Shown: one piece after another, positions 1 to 6,810 of the stretch
How positions within the stretch are numbered: the stretch's first letter is position 1
How the letters are laid out: the number at the start of each line of letters is the position of its first letter
Origin: Campylobacterales bacterium
Lineage (GTDB): Bacteria; Campylobacterota; Campylobacteria; Campylobacterales; Hydrogenimonadaceae
DNA: 10,782 bases
Direction of reading: 5' to 3'
Assembly (NCBI GenBank): GCA_027065635.1
Contig: JAMONQ010000094.1
Coordinates: forward strand, 1 to 10,782
Notes under the pieces: model-generated
What the model was told of the DNA's origin: nothing
The model's input: the letters and a program-made list of their open reading frames with translations, nothing else
Databases searched by the model: none
Program-made: the position numbers and the translations under genes

Positions 1-1620
1 TTCGCAATCTACGTCATACTCGGCCAGTCGATCCGCCAACTCTTTGGCGTATGCGACATGATCTTCGGCGATCGGCACGAAGATCACCTGGGTAGGTGCT
101 ATAAATATCGGAAATTCTCCGGCAAAATGTTCGGTCAAGATTGCAATGAAGCGTTCGAAACTTCCCAGTATCGCTCTGTGTATCATTACGGGACGTCTAC
201 GATCGTTGTCTTCGGCCACATACTCCATCTTAAAACGTTCCGGCAGATTGAAGTCGACCTGTATGGTTCCGCACTGCCACTTGCGCTTGAGCGCGTCGGT
301 GATCTTGATGTCTATCTTGGGACCGTAGAAGGCGCCTCCGCCCTCGTCTATCCCGTAAGTAAAGCCGTTCTCGTCGAGTGCCTCTTTCAAGGCTTGCGTA
401 GCCGTCTCCCAGATCGCGTCATCGCCTATCGCCTTTTCGGGCCTGGTGGAGATCTCCATCTCGTACTCGAATCCGAAAATCTTCATCACCTTGTCGACAA
501 ACTCGAGCACATCTATCACGACCGGCTTGATCTGCTCCGGAGTACAGAATATATGCGCATCGTCCTGGGTAAACTCCCGCACCCTCAAAAGCCCGTGCAA
601 TACACCGCTCTGCTCGTGACGATGCACGACACCGTACTCGAAATACTTCAGCGGCAGCTCTCGGTAGCTGTGAATATCTTTTTTATAGATCAGGATATGC
701 CCTATACAGTTCATGGGCTTGAGCCCATACTCCTGACCGTCGATTTCAGTCAGATACATATTTTCGCCGTAGCAGGCATAATGCCCGCTGGTACGCCACA
801 TATCGGCTTTGAGGATTTCGGCTCCCCTTACAGGCTCGTATCCTCTTCTTCTATGCGCCTTCCAGAGAATCTGCTCTATCTTGCTTCTAAGCCTGGCCCC
901 CTTGGGCATCCAGAAAGGCAAACCGGCTCCAGCCTCTTCGTCGAACATGAAAAGACCGAGCTCTGATCCAATCTTGCGGTGATCGCGCTTTTTGGCCTCT
1001 TCTATCATTTTCAGATACTCTTTGAGGCTCTCTTTGTCTGCAAACGCAATACCGTAGATTCTGGTGAGCATCTCCTTGCTCTCGTCGCCTCCGAGATAGG
1101 CGCCGGCTACACGGGTAAGCTTGAAATTCCGCAGATATCTGGTATTTGGTACATGTGGCCCGCGACAGAGATCTTCGAAATCGCCCTGGCGGTATATACA
1201 AAGGCGCTCATCTTCGATGCTCTTCATGACCTCCTGTTTCAGATCGTCGTCGGCAAACTTCTGCACCGCTTCGTCCTTGGGGATACAGTAACGCTCGATA
1301 TCGATCTTTTTCGATGCGAGTTTCTGCATCATCTTTTCAATCTTTTTCAAGTCGCCGTCGCCAATCTTTTCGCTTACCCTGAAGTCGTAGTAAAAGCCCT
1401 CGTCTACCACCGGGCCGACGAAGAAGCGGGCATCGGGATAGAGTTCTTTGATCGCCTGGGCCATCAGGTGGGCCGTAGAGTGTCGTATCACTTCAAGTGC
1501 ATCAGGGGAGTTGTCGTAGTATATCGGTTCGCAGTCGTCGCAGCCTCTTTCAGCGGCGGTTTGGGTATCTATGATCTCACCCTCTTCCGTTCTGTAGGCA
1601 ATGATCTTCTGTTCTTCCAA
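1..1620 (-). CDS. thrS: Threonyl-tRNA synthetase, 3' end cut by window edge
   Basis: Class II aminoacyl-tRNA synthetase that charges tRNA-Thr in the cytoplasm and edits mischarged Ser-tRNA. The window holds the first 540 codons and no stop; family members of this type are about 600 residues, so roughly 60 residues of the anticodon-binding domain are missing. The editing-site motifs are visible: HSTAH (His47, His51) and CRGPH (Cys152, His156). The three zinc ligands of the catalytic core also appear: Cys305 in KPMNC, His333 in VHRHE and His481 in MIHRAILG. The N-terminus is short, about 40 residues before the editing domain, so the usual TGS domain is missing or vestigial. The start is a TTG at 1618-1620: an in-frame TGA lies four codons upstream, no ATG or GTG intervenes, and AAGGA sits five bases before the TTG. 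It follows tRNA-Val on the same strand. Identification is near certain; the start is inferred. Confidence 0.97.
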   Translation of the reverse strand, partial: MEEQKIIAYRTEEGEIIDTQTAAERGCDDCEPIYYDNSPDALEVIRHSTAHLMAQAIKELYPDARFFVGPVVDEGFYYDFRVSEKIGDGDLKKIEKMMQKLASKKIDIERYCIPKDEAVQKFADDDLKQEVMKSIEDERLCIYRQGDFEDLCRGPHVPNTRYLRNFKLTRVAGAYLGGDESKEMLTRIYGIAFADKESLKEYLKMIEEAKKRDHRKIGSELGLFMFDEEAGAGLPFWMPKGARLRSKIEQILWKAHRRRGYEPVRGAEILKADMWRTSGHYACYGENMYLTEIDGQEYGLKPMNCIGHILIYKKDIHSYRELPLKYFEYGVVHRHEQSGVLHGLLRVREFTQDDAHIFCTPEQIKPVVIDVLEFVDKVMKIFGFEYEMEISTRPEKAIGDDAIWETATQALKEALDENGFTYGIDEGGGAFYGPKIDIKITDALKRKWQCGTIQVDFNLPERFKMEYVAEDNDRRRPVMIHRAILGSFERFIAILTEHFAGEFPIFIAPTQVIFVPIAEDHVAYAKELADRLAEYDVDCE

Positions 1621-1641
1621 GCAATTCCTTATTCAATTTAA

Positions 1642-1724
1642 AAGTTAAAAACCAAAAACCATCTCTACCGGACAAAAAAACATAATCCGGATACCAAACA
1701 CCGATTGCCTCTGGTTTTTAACTT
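1642..1724 (-). repeat. 13-bp inverted repeat with nested stem in the thrS leader
   Basis: A perfect 13-base inverted repeat pairs 1642-1654 with 1712-1724 (plus-strand arms AAGTTAAAAACCA and TGGTTTTTAACTT). Inside it a second stem pairs CCGGA at 1668-1672 with TCCGG at 1686-1690 around a 13-base loop, which is T-rich on the transcribed strand. The AAAAACCA half of one arm is repeated at 1654-1661, so a slipped pairing is possible. The element lies between the tRNA-Val 3' end and the thrS start, ending about 12 bases before the thrS ribosome binding site. It could be a processing or leader structure; its function is unknown. Confidence 0.6.
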
Positions 1725-1735
1725 GAAAAAGTGGA

Positions 1736-1811
1736 TGGTGGCCACGACAGGACTTGAACCTGTGACCACTACCATGTCAAGGTAGTGCTCTACCAACTGA
1801 GCTACGCGACC
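1736..1811 (-). tRNA. tRNA-Val (anticodon GAC)
   Basis: A complete 76-base tRNA on the minus strand with the CCA end encoded (1736-1738). The acceptor stem GGTCGCG/CGTGGCC forms with G-T pairs, the D arm is GCTC...GAGC, the anticodon stem CTACC/GGTAG encloses the loop TTGACAT, and the T arm ACAGG/CCTGT encloses TTCAAGT. Anticodon GAC reads the valine codons GUC and GUU. Its own promoter lies directly upstream and thrS follows about 115 bases downstream with no clear terminator between, so read-through into thrS is possible. Confidence 0.97.
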
Positions 1812-1821
1812 ATCCGTTGCG

Positions 1822-1830
1822 GTTATATTA
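1822..1830 (-). promoter_or_regulatory. Extended -10 promoter of tRNA-Val
   Basis: On the minus strand TGC is followed by TAATAT (1825-1830), an extended -10 box; the overlapping TATAAC (1822-1827) is an alternative. The predicted start would fall about six bases before the mature tRNA 5' end at 1811. No -35 hexamer is recognisable. It lies just after the intrinsic terminator at 1835-1864, which suits an independent tRNA promoter. Confidence 0.55.
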
Positions 1831-1834
1831 GCAG

Positions 1835-1864
1835 AAAAAATGCTCATTTTCCATAAAACAGAGC
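1835..1864 (-). terminator. Intrinsic terminator after lspA
   Basis: Read on the minus strand, GCTC (1861-1864), a bulged T, G and TTTT pair with AAAA, T and GAGC (1842-1850) around the loop ATGG. One A and then six T (1835-1840) follow the hairpin. This is a standard Rho-independent layout about 40 bases after the lspA stop, and it separates the glmM-lspA transcript from the tRNA-Val promoter. The stem has only four G-C pairs plus one G-T, so termination may be partial. Confidence 0.65.
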
Positions 1865-1888
1865 TTGAGCAGGGGAATTTGTGCCGCA

Positions 1889-1894
1889 ATTATA
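1889..1894 (-). promoter_or_regulatory. Possible -10 box between lspA and its terminator
   Basis: A perfect TATAAT on the minus strand, nine bases beyond the lspA stop. No -35 hexamer is visible and there is no TG extension. If used, the transcript would begin near 1882 and meet the terminator at 1835-1864, giving an RNA of about 50 bases. It may also be a chance match in AT-rich DNA. Confidence 0.35.
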
Positions 1895-1902
1895 CAAAAC
1901 AT

Positions 1903-2367
1903 TCATTGATTTTTTCTTAAATCCTTGCTCTCTTTGTTGAAAAAGAGATGATCGATCAAAAGCCAGCCTACGGCGACATCGATCATGACATCCGCAAAGT
2001 TGAATACGGCAAAGTCGAACCAGCAGTGCCAGTGAACATAATCCACAACACCGCCGTGCATGAACCTGTCTGCGATATTGCCTATGGCGGCGCCGAACAG
2101 GATACCGAGCGGCATCGAGTAGCGAGCAAGATAACCGCCATGGATGATATAGCCCATCACTCCGGCAAGAAGAGCGATCTGTATCCACTTCAGATACGGT
2201 CCCAAAAAGGCGAACATGGAGAATGCTACACCCTTGTTGAAAACGAGAGAAAGTGAGATACATTCGCTCTGCCAGTACCACCCGGCCAAAAATATCTGCT
2301 TTATGCTCTGATCCACTATATATATACCCGCTGCGGCGAGCAAAAAGATGGTCCACGCTTTAAGCAT
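1903..2367 (-). CDS. lspA: Lipoprotein signal peptidase (SPase II)
   Basis: Aspartyl protease of the inner membrane that removes the signal peptide from diacylglyceryl-modified prolipoproteins. The 154-residue product has four hydrophobic segments (about 4-20, 60-78, 86-100 and 120-142), matching the family's fold and length. The two catalytic aspartates are visible: Asp109 in GVVDY, after the GNIADR motif, and Asp126 in FNFADVMID. The conserved FNKGVAFS segment is at 43-50. The ATG overlaps the end of glmM by eight bases, so translation is probably coupled and the pair forms one transcript ending at the hairpin at 1835-1864. The C-terminus is a short charged tail. Confidence 0.96.
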   Translation of the reverse strand: MLKAWTIFLLAAAGIYIVDQSIKQIFLAGWYWQSECISLSLVFNKGVAFSMFAFLGPYLKWIQIALLAGVMGYIIHGGYLARYSMPLGILFGAAIGNIADRFMHGGVVDYVHWHCWFDFAVFNFADVMIDVAVGWLLIDHLFFNKESKDLRKNQ

Positions 2368-3700
2368 TGAGCGCTTTTTTGAAAAACTTCTCCAGCTCCT
2401 CCATCCATCTGTCTATCTTTTTGGAGCTTTTCCCCTCCAAAAGGATGCGAAGCTTGTTTTCGGTACCGCTGTATCTGATCAGTGAGCGCAAACCGTCATC
2501 TCTGATCCGCTTTTGTATCTGTTCGAGCCCTTCGATGCTCTCGAGCGGTCTCTTTTCGGCTACATGAAGATTGCACAGCTTCTGGGGGTATAGATTGAAC
2601 GGGTCGAGTACTTCACTCGCTTTTTTGCCGCTCCTTAAAATGAGGGCGATAGTCTGAAGTGCCGTAACGAGACCGTCACCGGTTTTGGCATATTCGCTAA
2701 ATATAACGTGTCCGCTCTGCTCTCCTCCCAGTACACAACCGTTTTTCTTCATCTCTTCGAGCACATACTTGTCCCCGACATTGGAGCGGACCAGCTTTAT
2801 ACCGCCGGCCGAAAGGAAATCTTCAAATCCCTGGTTGCTCATCACGGTAGCTACCACACAATCGTTGTCGAGTTTCCCTTCGCTTTTCAGATATAGAGCC
2901 AGGGCTCCGATAAGCTTGTCGCCGTCTACCTTCTCCCCTTTTTCGTCTATAACAACGAGCCTGTCCGCATCTCCGTCAAAGGCGAAACCGATATCGGCAC
3001 GGTACTCGCGCACCTTTTCGCTGACGGTTTCGGGGTGAATCGCACCGCAGTTGTCGTTGATGTTGTATCCGTTTGGACGGTTGTTTATCACGATAACATC
3101 CGCTCCAAGCTCCTCAAACACCGTAGGGGCGACCTTGTATGCCGCTCCGTTGGCGGTATCCAAAACCACTCTGATACCGTTTAGAGTGAGATCTGTGGGA
3201 AAAGAGTTTTTAAGCTGTACTATGTAGCGCCCTATCACATCGTCGATCCGTTTGGACGAGCCTATCTCTCTTCCGGTTTTCTGTTCTGAAATCAGGAGAT
3301 CTTTATCGAAGTAGATCTTCTCGATAGCCGCCTCATCCTCTTCGCTCAGCTTATTGCCGTGGGCATCGAAAAACTTGATACCGTTATCCTCGTAGGGGTT
3401 GTGGCTCGCGCTTATCATGATACCTGCGTCACACCGCATGTTTTCGGTCAAAAAAGCGATTGCGGGCGTAGGCATGGGACCTATTTGAATCACGTTGTAG
3501 CCAACGGCCGTCAAGCCGCTAACCAGAGCGTTTTCGATCATATATCCGCTTCTTCTGGTATCCTTGCCGACGAGTATCTTGTTGGTTTTTGCATGCTTTC
3601 TAAAGTAGATTCCGGCCGCCATAGCCAGCTTCATCGCAACAAAAGCGTCGAGTTTTCTACCTGCCAGCCCCCTGACACCGTCGGTGCCGAAAAGTTTCAT
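2360..3700 (-). CDS. glmM: Phosphoglucosamine mutase
   Basis: Converts glucosamine-6-phosphate to glucosamine-1-phosphate in the cytoplasm, the step that feeds UDP-GlcNAc into peptidoglycan and lipopolysaccharide. At 446 residues it has normal family length and shows all four active-site elements in order: the phosphoserine loop ISASHNP with Ser99, the metal-binding loop DGDADR (242-247), the sugar-binding GGEQSGH (325-331) and the phosphate-binding RYSGTE (409-414). The start MKLFGTDGVRG is the classic N-terminus, and a GGGGG tract lies four bases before the ATG as ribosome binding site. It is divergent from rpsT across a 95-base AT-rich spacer and heads a pair with lspA. Confidence 0.98.
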   Translation of the reverse strand: MKLFGTDGVRGLAGRKLDAFVAMKLAMAAGIYFRKHAKTNKILVGKDTRRSGYMIENALVSGLTAVGYNVIQIGPMPTPAIAFLTENMRCDAGIMISASHNPYEDNGIKFFDAHGNKLSEEDEAAIEKIYFDKDLLISEQKTGREIGSSKRIDDVIGRYIVQLKNSFPTDLTLNGIRVVLDTANGAAYKVAPTVFEELGADVIVINNRPNGYNINDNCGAIHPETVSEKVREYRADIGFAFDGDADRLVVIDEKGEKVDGDKLIGALALYLKSEGKLDNDCVVATVMSNQGFEDFLSAGGIKLVRSNVGDKYVLEEMKKNGCVLGGEQSGHVIFSEYAKTGDGLVTALQTIALILRSGKKASEVLDPFNLYPQKLCNLHVAEKRPLESIEGLEQIQKRIRDDGLRSLIRYSGTENKLRILLEGKSSKKIDRWMEELEKFFKKALNA

Positions 3701-3724
3701 GTTTCCCCCTTCGCGGAATCCTTA

Positions 3725-3760
3725 CATTTAATTTAAATTTAATAAATTTTAAGCTATGAT
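3725..3760 (+). promoter_or_regulatory. rpsT promoter in divergent glmM-rpsT spacer
   Basis: The 95-base spacer between the divergent glmM and rpsT genes holds an almost pure A/T tract (about 3725-3752) followed by TATGAT at 3755-3760, a likely -10 box for rpsT. No TTGACA-like -35 is present. The tract includes the 10-bp palindrome AATTTAAATT (3730-3739). A glmM promoter must lie in the same tract on the other strand, but no single -10 box stands out there. Confidence 0.5.
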
Positions 3761-3795
3761 TCCCCAAAATTTTCTAATGAGAAGGATTATACCAT

Positions 3796-4065
3796 ATGGC
3801 ACACCATAAATCAGCGATAAAACGTATTCGTCAGACAGTAAAGCGCACGGCACGCAACCGCTACTATAAAACACGTATCAAAAATATCACCAAAGCGGTC
3901 ATAGCCGCAGTAGAGAGCGGTGACAAAGAGGCGGCTGAAAAAGCGATGAGAGTAGCCAACAGAGAGCTTCACAAGTATGTAAGCAAAGGAATTCTCAAAA
4001 AGAATACTGCTGCAAGAAAAGTAAGCCGCCTTCAGACAAAAGTCAACGGACTCGGTGCCGCGTAA
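3796..4065 (+). CDS. rpsT: 30S ribosomal protein S20
   Basis: Small basic protein that binds 16S rRNA in the body of the 30S subunit and is needed early in assembly. The 89-residue product has the usual length, begins MAHHKSAIKRIRQ and is rich in Lys and Arg throughout, with the alanine-rich helical middle (34-53) seen in the family. GAAGGA lies nine bases before the ATG. prfA follows after 41 bases without a U-tract terminator, so both are probably on one transcript. The stop codon sits in the loop of a GC-rich hairpin, described separately. Confidence 0.97.
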   Translation: MAHHKSAIKRIRQTVKRTARNRYYKTRIKNITKAVIAAVESGDKEAAEKAMRVANRELHKYVSKGILKKNTAARKVSRLQTKVNGLGAA

Positions 4066-4072
4066 GCGCACC
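4054..4072 (+). other. GC-rich hairpin with the rpsT stop codon in its loop
   Basis: GGTGC (4054-4058) pairs with GCACC (4068-4072); after a bulged C at 4059, GC (4060-4061) pairs with GC (4066-4067) and closes the tetraloop GTAA, a GNRA type. The TAA in the loop is the rpsT stop codon. No T run follows, so this is not a standard intrinsic terminator. It could stabilise or mark processing of the rpsT-prfA message. The pairing is seen; the role is inference. Confidence 0.5.
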
Positions 4073-4106
4073 CGGGTCACCAAATCCCCTAAAAACAGCC
4101 TCACAT

Positions 4107-5174
4107 ATGCTCAAAGAGAAACTTCAACCCTTCATAGATCGCTACAACGAGATCAATACACTTTTAAGCTCACCGGAGATTACCTCCGACATAAAAAAGA
4201 TGACGGCTCTATCCAAAGAACAGTCTGATCTCGAGCCGCTCGTAGAGAAGGCCAGAACATATATAGAGACGGTAGAGGCGATAGAGGAGAACCGCTCCTT
4301 GCTGTCCGATCCGGAACTCGGGGAACTGGCGGCCGAAGAGCTAAAGGAGCTGGAGCCGAAACTCGAACGGATGAACGAGGAGATCAAGCTCCTTCTTCTG
4401 CCGAAAGACCCAAACGATGACAAAAACATCTATCTTGAAATCCGGGCAGGTACGGGAGGAGACGAAGCGGCACTCTTTGTCGGGGATCTCTTCAAGGCGT
4501 ATGTCAGGTATGCAGAAAACAAAGGGTGGAAGATAGCCATAGAGAGCTCCAGCGAGAGCGAAGCCGGAGGCTACAAGGAGATTGTAGCCCTAATCAAGGG
4601 AGAGCGCGTATACAGCCGGCTCAAATATGAGGCGGGAACCCATAGAGTACAGCGGGTTCCCGCTACCGAATCGCAAGGGCGCATCCACACCTCTGCCGTC
4701 ACCGTCGCGGTTTTGCCGGAGGTTGAAGATGTAGATGTCCAGATAAATCCAAGCGATTTGAAAATCGATGTCTACCGCTCCAGCGGATGCGGCGGCCAGT
4801 CGGTAAATACCACCGATTCTGCCGTACGCATCACCCATATCCCTACCGGTATCGTAGTCTCCATGCAGGATGAGAAATCACAGCACAAAAACAGGGAGAA
4901 GGCTCTGAAGATTTTGAAAGCTCGAATTTACGAAAAGCACCTGCAAGAGCAGCTCGCCGCTTCGAGCGCAGACAGAAAGGCACAGGTAGGATCCGGCGAC
5001 AGAAGCGAGCGGATACGCACCTACAACTATCCTCAAAACCGAATCACCGATCACCGTATAGCTCTTACTCTCTACAGGCTGAACGAAATCATGGAGGGCG
5101 GACTGCTGGATGAAGTTATTGAGCCGCTGATAGCACACTTTCAGGCCGAAGCCATAAAAGAGGCCGGCCTCTAA
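4107..5174 (+). CDS. prfA: Peptide chain release factor 1
   Basis: RF1 recognises UAA and UAG in the ribosomal A site and triggers hydrolysis of peptidyl-tRNA. The 355-residue protein has normal length. It shows the PAT anticodon-like tripeptide (185-187, in RVPATESQGR) that separates RF1 from RF2, and the catalytic GGQ (229-231) whose Gln is normally methylated by PrmC. The residue before GGQ is Cys228, where the relatives I recall have Ala or His. The C-terminal RNA-binding segment GSGDRSERIRTYN is intact. No clear Shine-Dalgarno precedes the ATG, which fits re-initiation from rpsT upstream. Its TAA interlocks with the stop codon of the convergent glucosaminidase gene. Confidence 0.97.
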   Translation: MLKEKLQPFIDRYNEINTLLSSPEITSDIKKMTALSKEQSDLEPLVEKARTYIETVEAIEENRSLLSDPELGELAAEELKELEPKLERMNEEIKLLLLPKDPNDDKNIYLEIRAGTGGDEAALFVGDLFKAYVRYAENKGWKIAIESSSESEAGGYKEIVALIKGERVYSRLKYEAGTHRVQRVPATESQGRIHTSAVTVAVLPEVEDVDVQINPSDLKIDVYRSSGCGGQSVNTTDSAVRITHIPTGIVVSMQDEKSQHKNREKALKILKARIYEKHLQEQLAASSADRKAQVGSGDRSERIRTYNYPQNRITDHRIALTLYRLNEIMEGGLLDEVIEPLIAHFQAEAIKEAGL

Positions 5175-5190
5175 TTCAGCCCCTCTTTTA
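5155..5190. terminator. Bidirectional terminator overlapping the convergent prfA/bax ends
   Basis: TAAAAGAGG (5155-5163) and CCTCTTTTA (5182-5190) form a 9-base inverted repeat with an 18-base interior, giving either strand a hairpin with a short A tract before and T tract after. Nested in it is the perfect 14-base palindrome AGAGGCCGGCCTCT (5159-5172). On the minus strand that inner hairpin is followed directly by TTTT, an alternative terminator for the dapF-bax message. Both stop codons lie within the element, so each gene's terminator uses codons of the other. Confidence 0.5.
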
Positions 5191-5989
5191 CCGCTCCACT
5201 TTTAAAATCCTCTATCGCGCTCTTCATTCCAAGCAGCATGGCAAGCTCCCTGCCGCTCTCTATTCCCGGAGCACTCTGAGGCAGATCGAGAAGATTCCAC
5301 TGATGCTTTTTTATCGTGTTTTTGACCATATGTGTATACTTCACGCCCATCTGTGAATAGCGTTTGAGGTGAATGGCCGCGGCGAAGCCGGTAAACGGCA
5401 CATCTTCCCGTCTGGCGGCAAGCCGGGCGTCACGAAACTCTTCGTAAGCCCAGTGGCGGTTCAGGTTTCTCATATATGAGGCGATAGACTCCTCCAGAGA
5501 GGAGAATATACGAATCTTGTACCGCTCTCCCTCCGGTCTGTTTTTCGGAACTATTCCCCTCTTTCCCCATGTCCACTCGCCAAAGAGATTGTTCGCTTCG
5601 CGGGCGAAACGACTCTTGCCCCAGTTGCTCTCTATGGCAGCTTGAGCCAGCACCAAAGAGACGGGAATCGTATCCACTCTTTTCAGGTACTCCTCTTTGT
5701 CGTACAGAGACTTTATCCTATACTTCTTCGCGATCTTGGCAAGTCTCGCCACGGCTTCTGGATTTTTGATTCCATCTTCCGTGAAGTGGCTGAAAAATGC
5801 CTCCACAAAAGCCCTCTCCGCACGAATCTTACGCTCCTCTTTCAAAATAAGCGGATATAGAATCTTTACGAACATCTCTTTTTGGGCCTTTGTATCTCTC
5901 ATTTTATAGTAGTCGGCCGGAAACGACTTCATGGTATCGGCAAAAATGGCTGCCGACAAAAAAACTACTCCTGCAATCAATCTAATCAA
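5171..5989 (-). CDS. Bax-like periplasmic glucosaminidase-domain protein
   Basis: Probable murein hydrolase of the Bax / glucosaminidase (GH73-like) family, exported to the periplasm to cut peptidoglycan glycan strands. The core motif is PVSLVLAQAAIESNWGKSRF, whose Glu (residue 120 with the start used here) is the expected catalytic acid, followed by the family's NNLFGEW. An N-terminal hydrophobic stretch ending in AAIFA is a good signal peptide with no lipobox cysteine. Length (272 residues) is close to E. coli Bax. The TTG at 5987-5989 is chosen because GGAG lies nine bases upstream and it puts the signal peptide at the N-terminus; a TTG at 6004 would add five residues but has no ribosome binding site. 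It begins four bases after the dapF stop, so the two are co-expressed. Confidence 0.87.
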   Translation of the reverse strand: MIRLIAGVVFLSAAIFADTMKSFPADYYKMRDTKAQKEMFVKILYPLILKEERKIRAERAFVEAFFSHFTEDGIKNPEAVARLAKIAKKYRIKSLYDKEEYLKRVDTIPVSLVLAQAAIESNWGKSRFAREANNLFGEWTWGKRGIVPKNRPEGERYKIRIFSSLEESIASYMRNLNRHWAYEEFRDARLAARREDVPFTGFAAAIHLKRYSQMGVKYTHMVKNTIKKHQWNLLDLPQSAPGIESGRELAMLLGMKSAIEDFKSGAVKEGLN

Positions 5990-5993
5990 AATA

Positions 5994-6737
5994 TCACTCT
6001 CCAATAACTGTATCGAATATATGGCGTACTTCGCCTTTCAGTGTCAACGTGTCTTCCTTTTTGGCAAGCTCGAGCCTCTCCCCTCCGGTAGGTACTACTA
6101 CCGACTTCTGCGAGACGAGGCCCTCCTGGTTTGCCCGATAGAAAACGGCCGCCATCCCTGTTCCGCAGGCAAGAGTTTCGGCCTCCACGCCTCTTTCGTA
6201 CGTGCGGACTTTGAGCACTCCGTCTTCTATAGAGGCGATATTCACGTTTGCATCGAACCTGTAACGCATCGCTCTGGCCTCTTCCAAATCGAAGGTGTCG
6301 ACACTGTCAACGATGGCGACAAGATGCGGTACTCCGGTATCTATCAGCCACCACTCCTTGCCTCCCTCTTCTATTCCGCGCTCTTTCAGCGAAGGAGGAG
6401 TGAGTTCACTGACGACGACACCGCCGTCAACTTCGGCCTCGATCACTCCTGCACCGGTAACGAACTTCATCCTTTTATCGGCAAGCCCCTCTTTGCAGGC
6501 GTAGTGCGCGGCTGCGCGGCTGCCGTTCCCGCACATGGCGGCTTCGCTTCCGTCGGCATTGTAAAACTGCCACTCAAAGTCGTACTCCGCGTTTGGCAGC
6601 AGAACGATCAGGCCGTCGGCACCGACTCCCTCCTGCCTGTGGCAGAGCCGTTTAGCCAGTGCCGTGCGATCTTTTTTGACAAAAGTATGGTAAATGACAA
6701 AATCGTTTCCGCTTGCGGAGTATTTGGATACCGTCAT
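5994..6737 (-). CDS. dapF: Diaminopimelate epimerase
   Basis: PLP-independent racemase that converts LL- to meso-diaminopimelate, needed for both lysine and the peptidoglycan cross-link. The two catalytic cysteines are in MCGNGSRAA (Cys69) and ACGTGMAA (Cys191), and the N-terminal SASGNDFVIY motif is present. The start used is the ATG at 6735-6737, giving 247 residues beginning MTVSKYSASGNDF, with AAGG eight bases upstream; this matches where the family normally begins. An in-frame ATG at 6776 would add MTNYQIVICKVVS, not typical of the family, and its G-run abuts the ATG too closely. The gene has its own extended -10 promoter and is followed at once by the bax-like gene. Both act on peptidoglycan. 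Confidence 0.96.
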   Translation of the reverse strand: MTVSKYSASGNDFVIYHTFVKKDRTALAKRLCHRQEGVGADGLIVLLPNAEYDFEWQFYNADGSEAAMCGNGSRAAAHYACKEGLADKRMKFVTGAGVIEAEVDGGVVVSELTPPSLKERGIEEGGKEWWLIDTGVPHLVAIVDSVDTFDLEEARAMRYRFDANVNIASIEDGVLKVRTYERGVEAETLACGTGMAAVFYRANQEGLVSQKSVVVPTGGERLELAKKEDTLTLKGEVRHIFDTVIGE

Positions 6738-6810
6738 AGACACAACCTTGCAAATCACAATCTGATAGTTTGTCATCCCCCCTAAAGGGTGGGACAGAAA
6801 AAACGGTGCA

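Noticed and set aside
58..966. Long plus-strand open frame of 302 codons
   Set aside because: Lies opposite thrS, whose minus-strand frame carries all family motifs; the plus-strand product shows no recognisable domain.
979..1641. Plus-strand open frame of 220 codons
   Set aside because: Antisense to the N-terminal half of thrS; explained by codon bias of thrS.
1844..2356. Minus-strand open frame of 170 codons overlapping lspA in another frame
   Set aside because: Arg/Cys-rich, no motif, and lspA in the adjacent frame has both catalytic aspartates and membrane helices.
3725..3752. AT-rich tract considered as an origin or regulator site
   Set aside because: It lacks DnaA-box-like sequences and is well explained as the upstream part of divergent promoters.
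5931..6785. Plus-strand open frame of 284 codons
   Set aside because: Antisense to dapF, which has both catalytic cysteine motifs.
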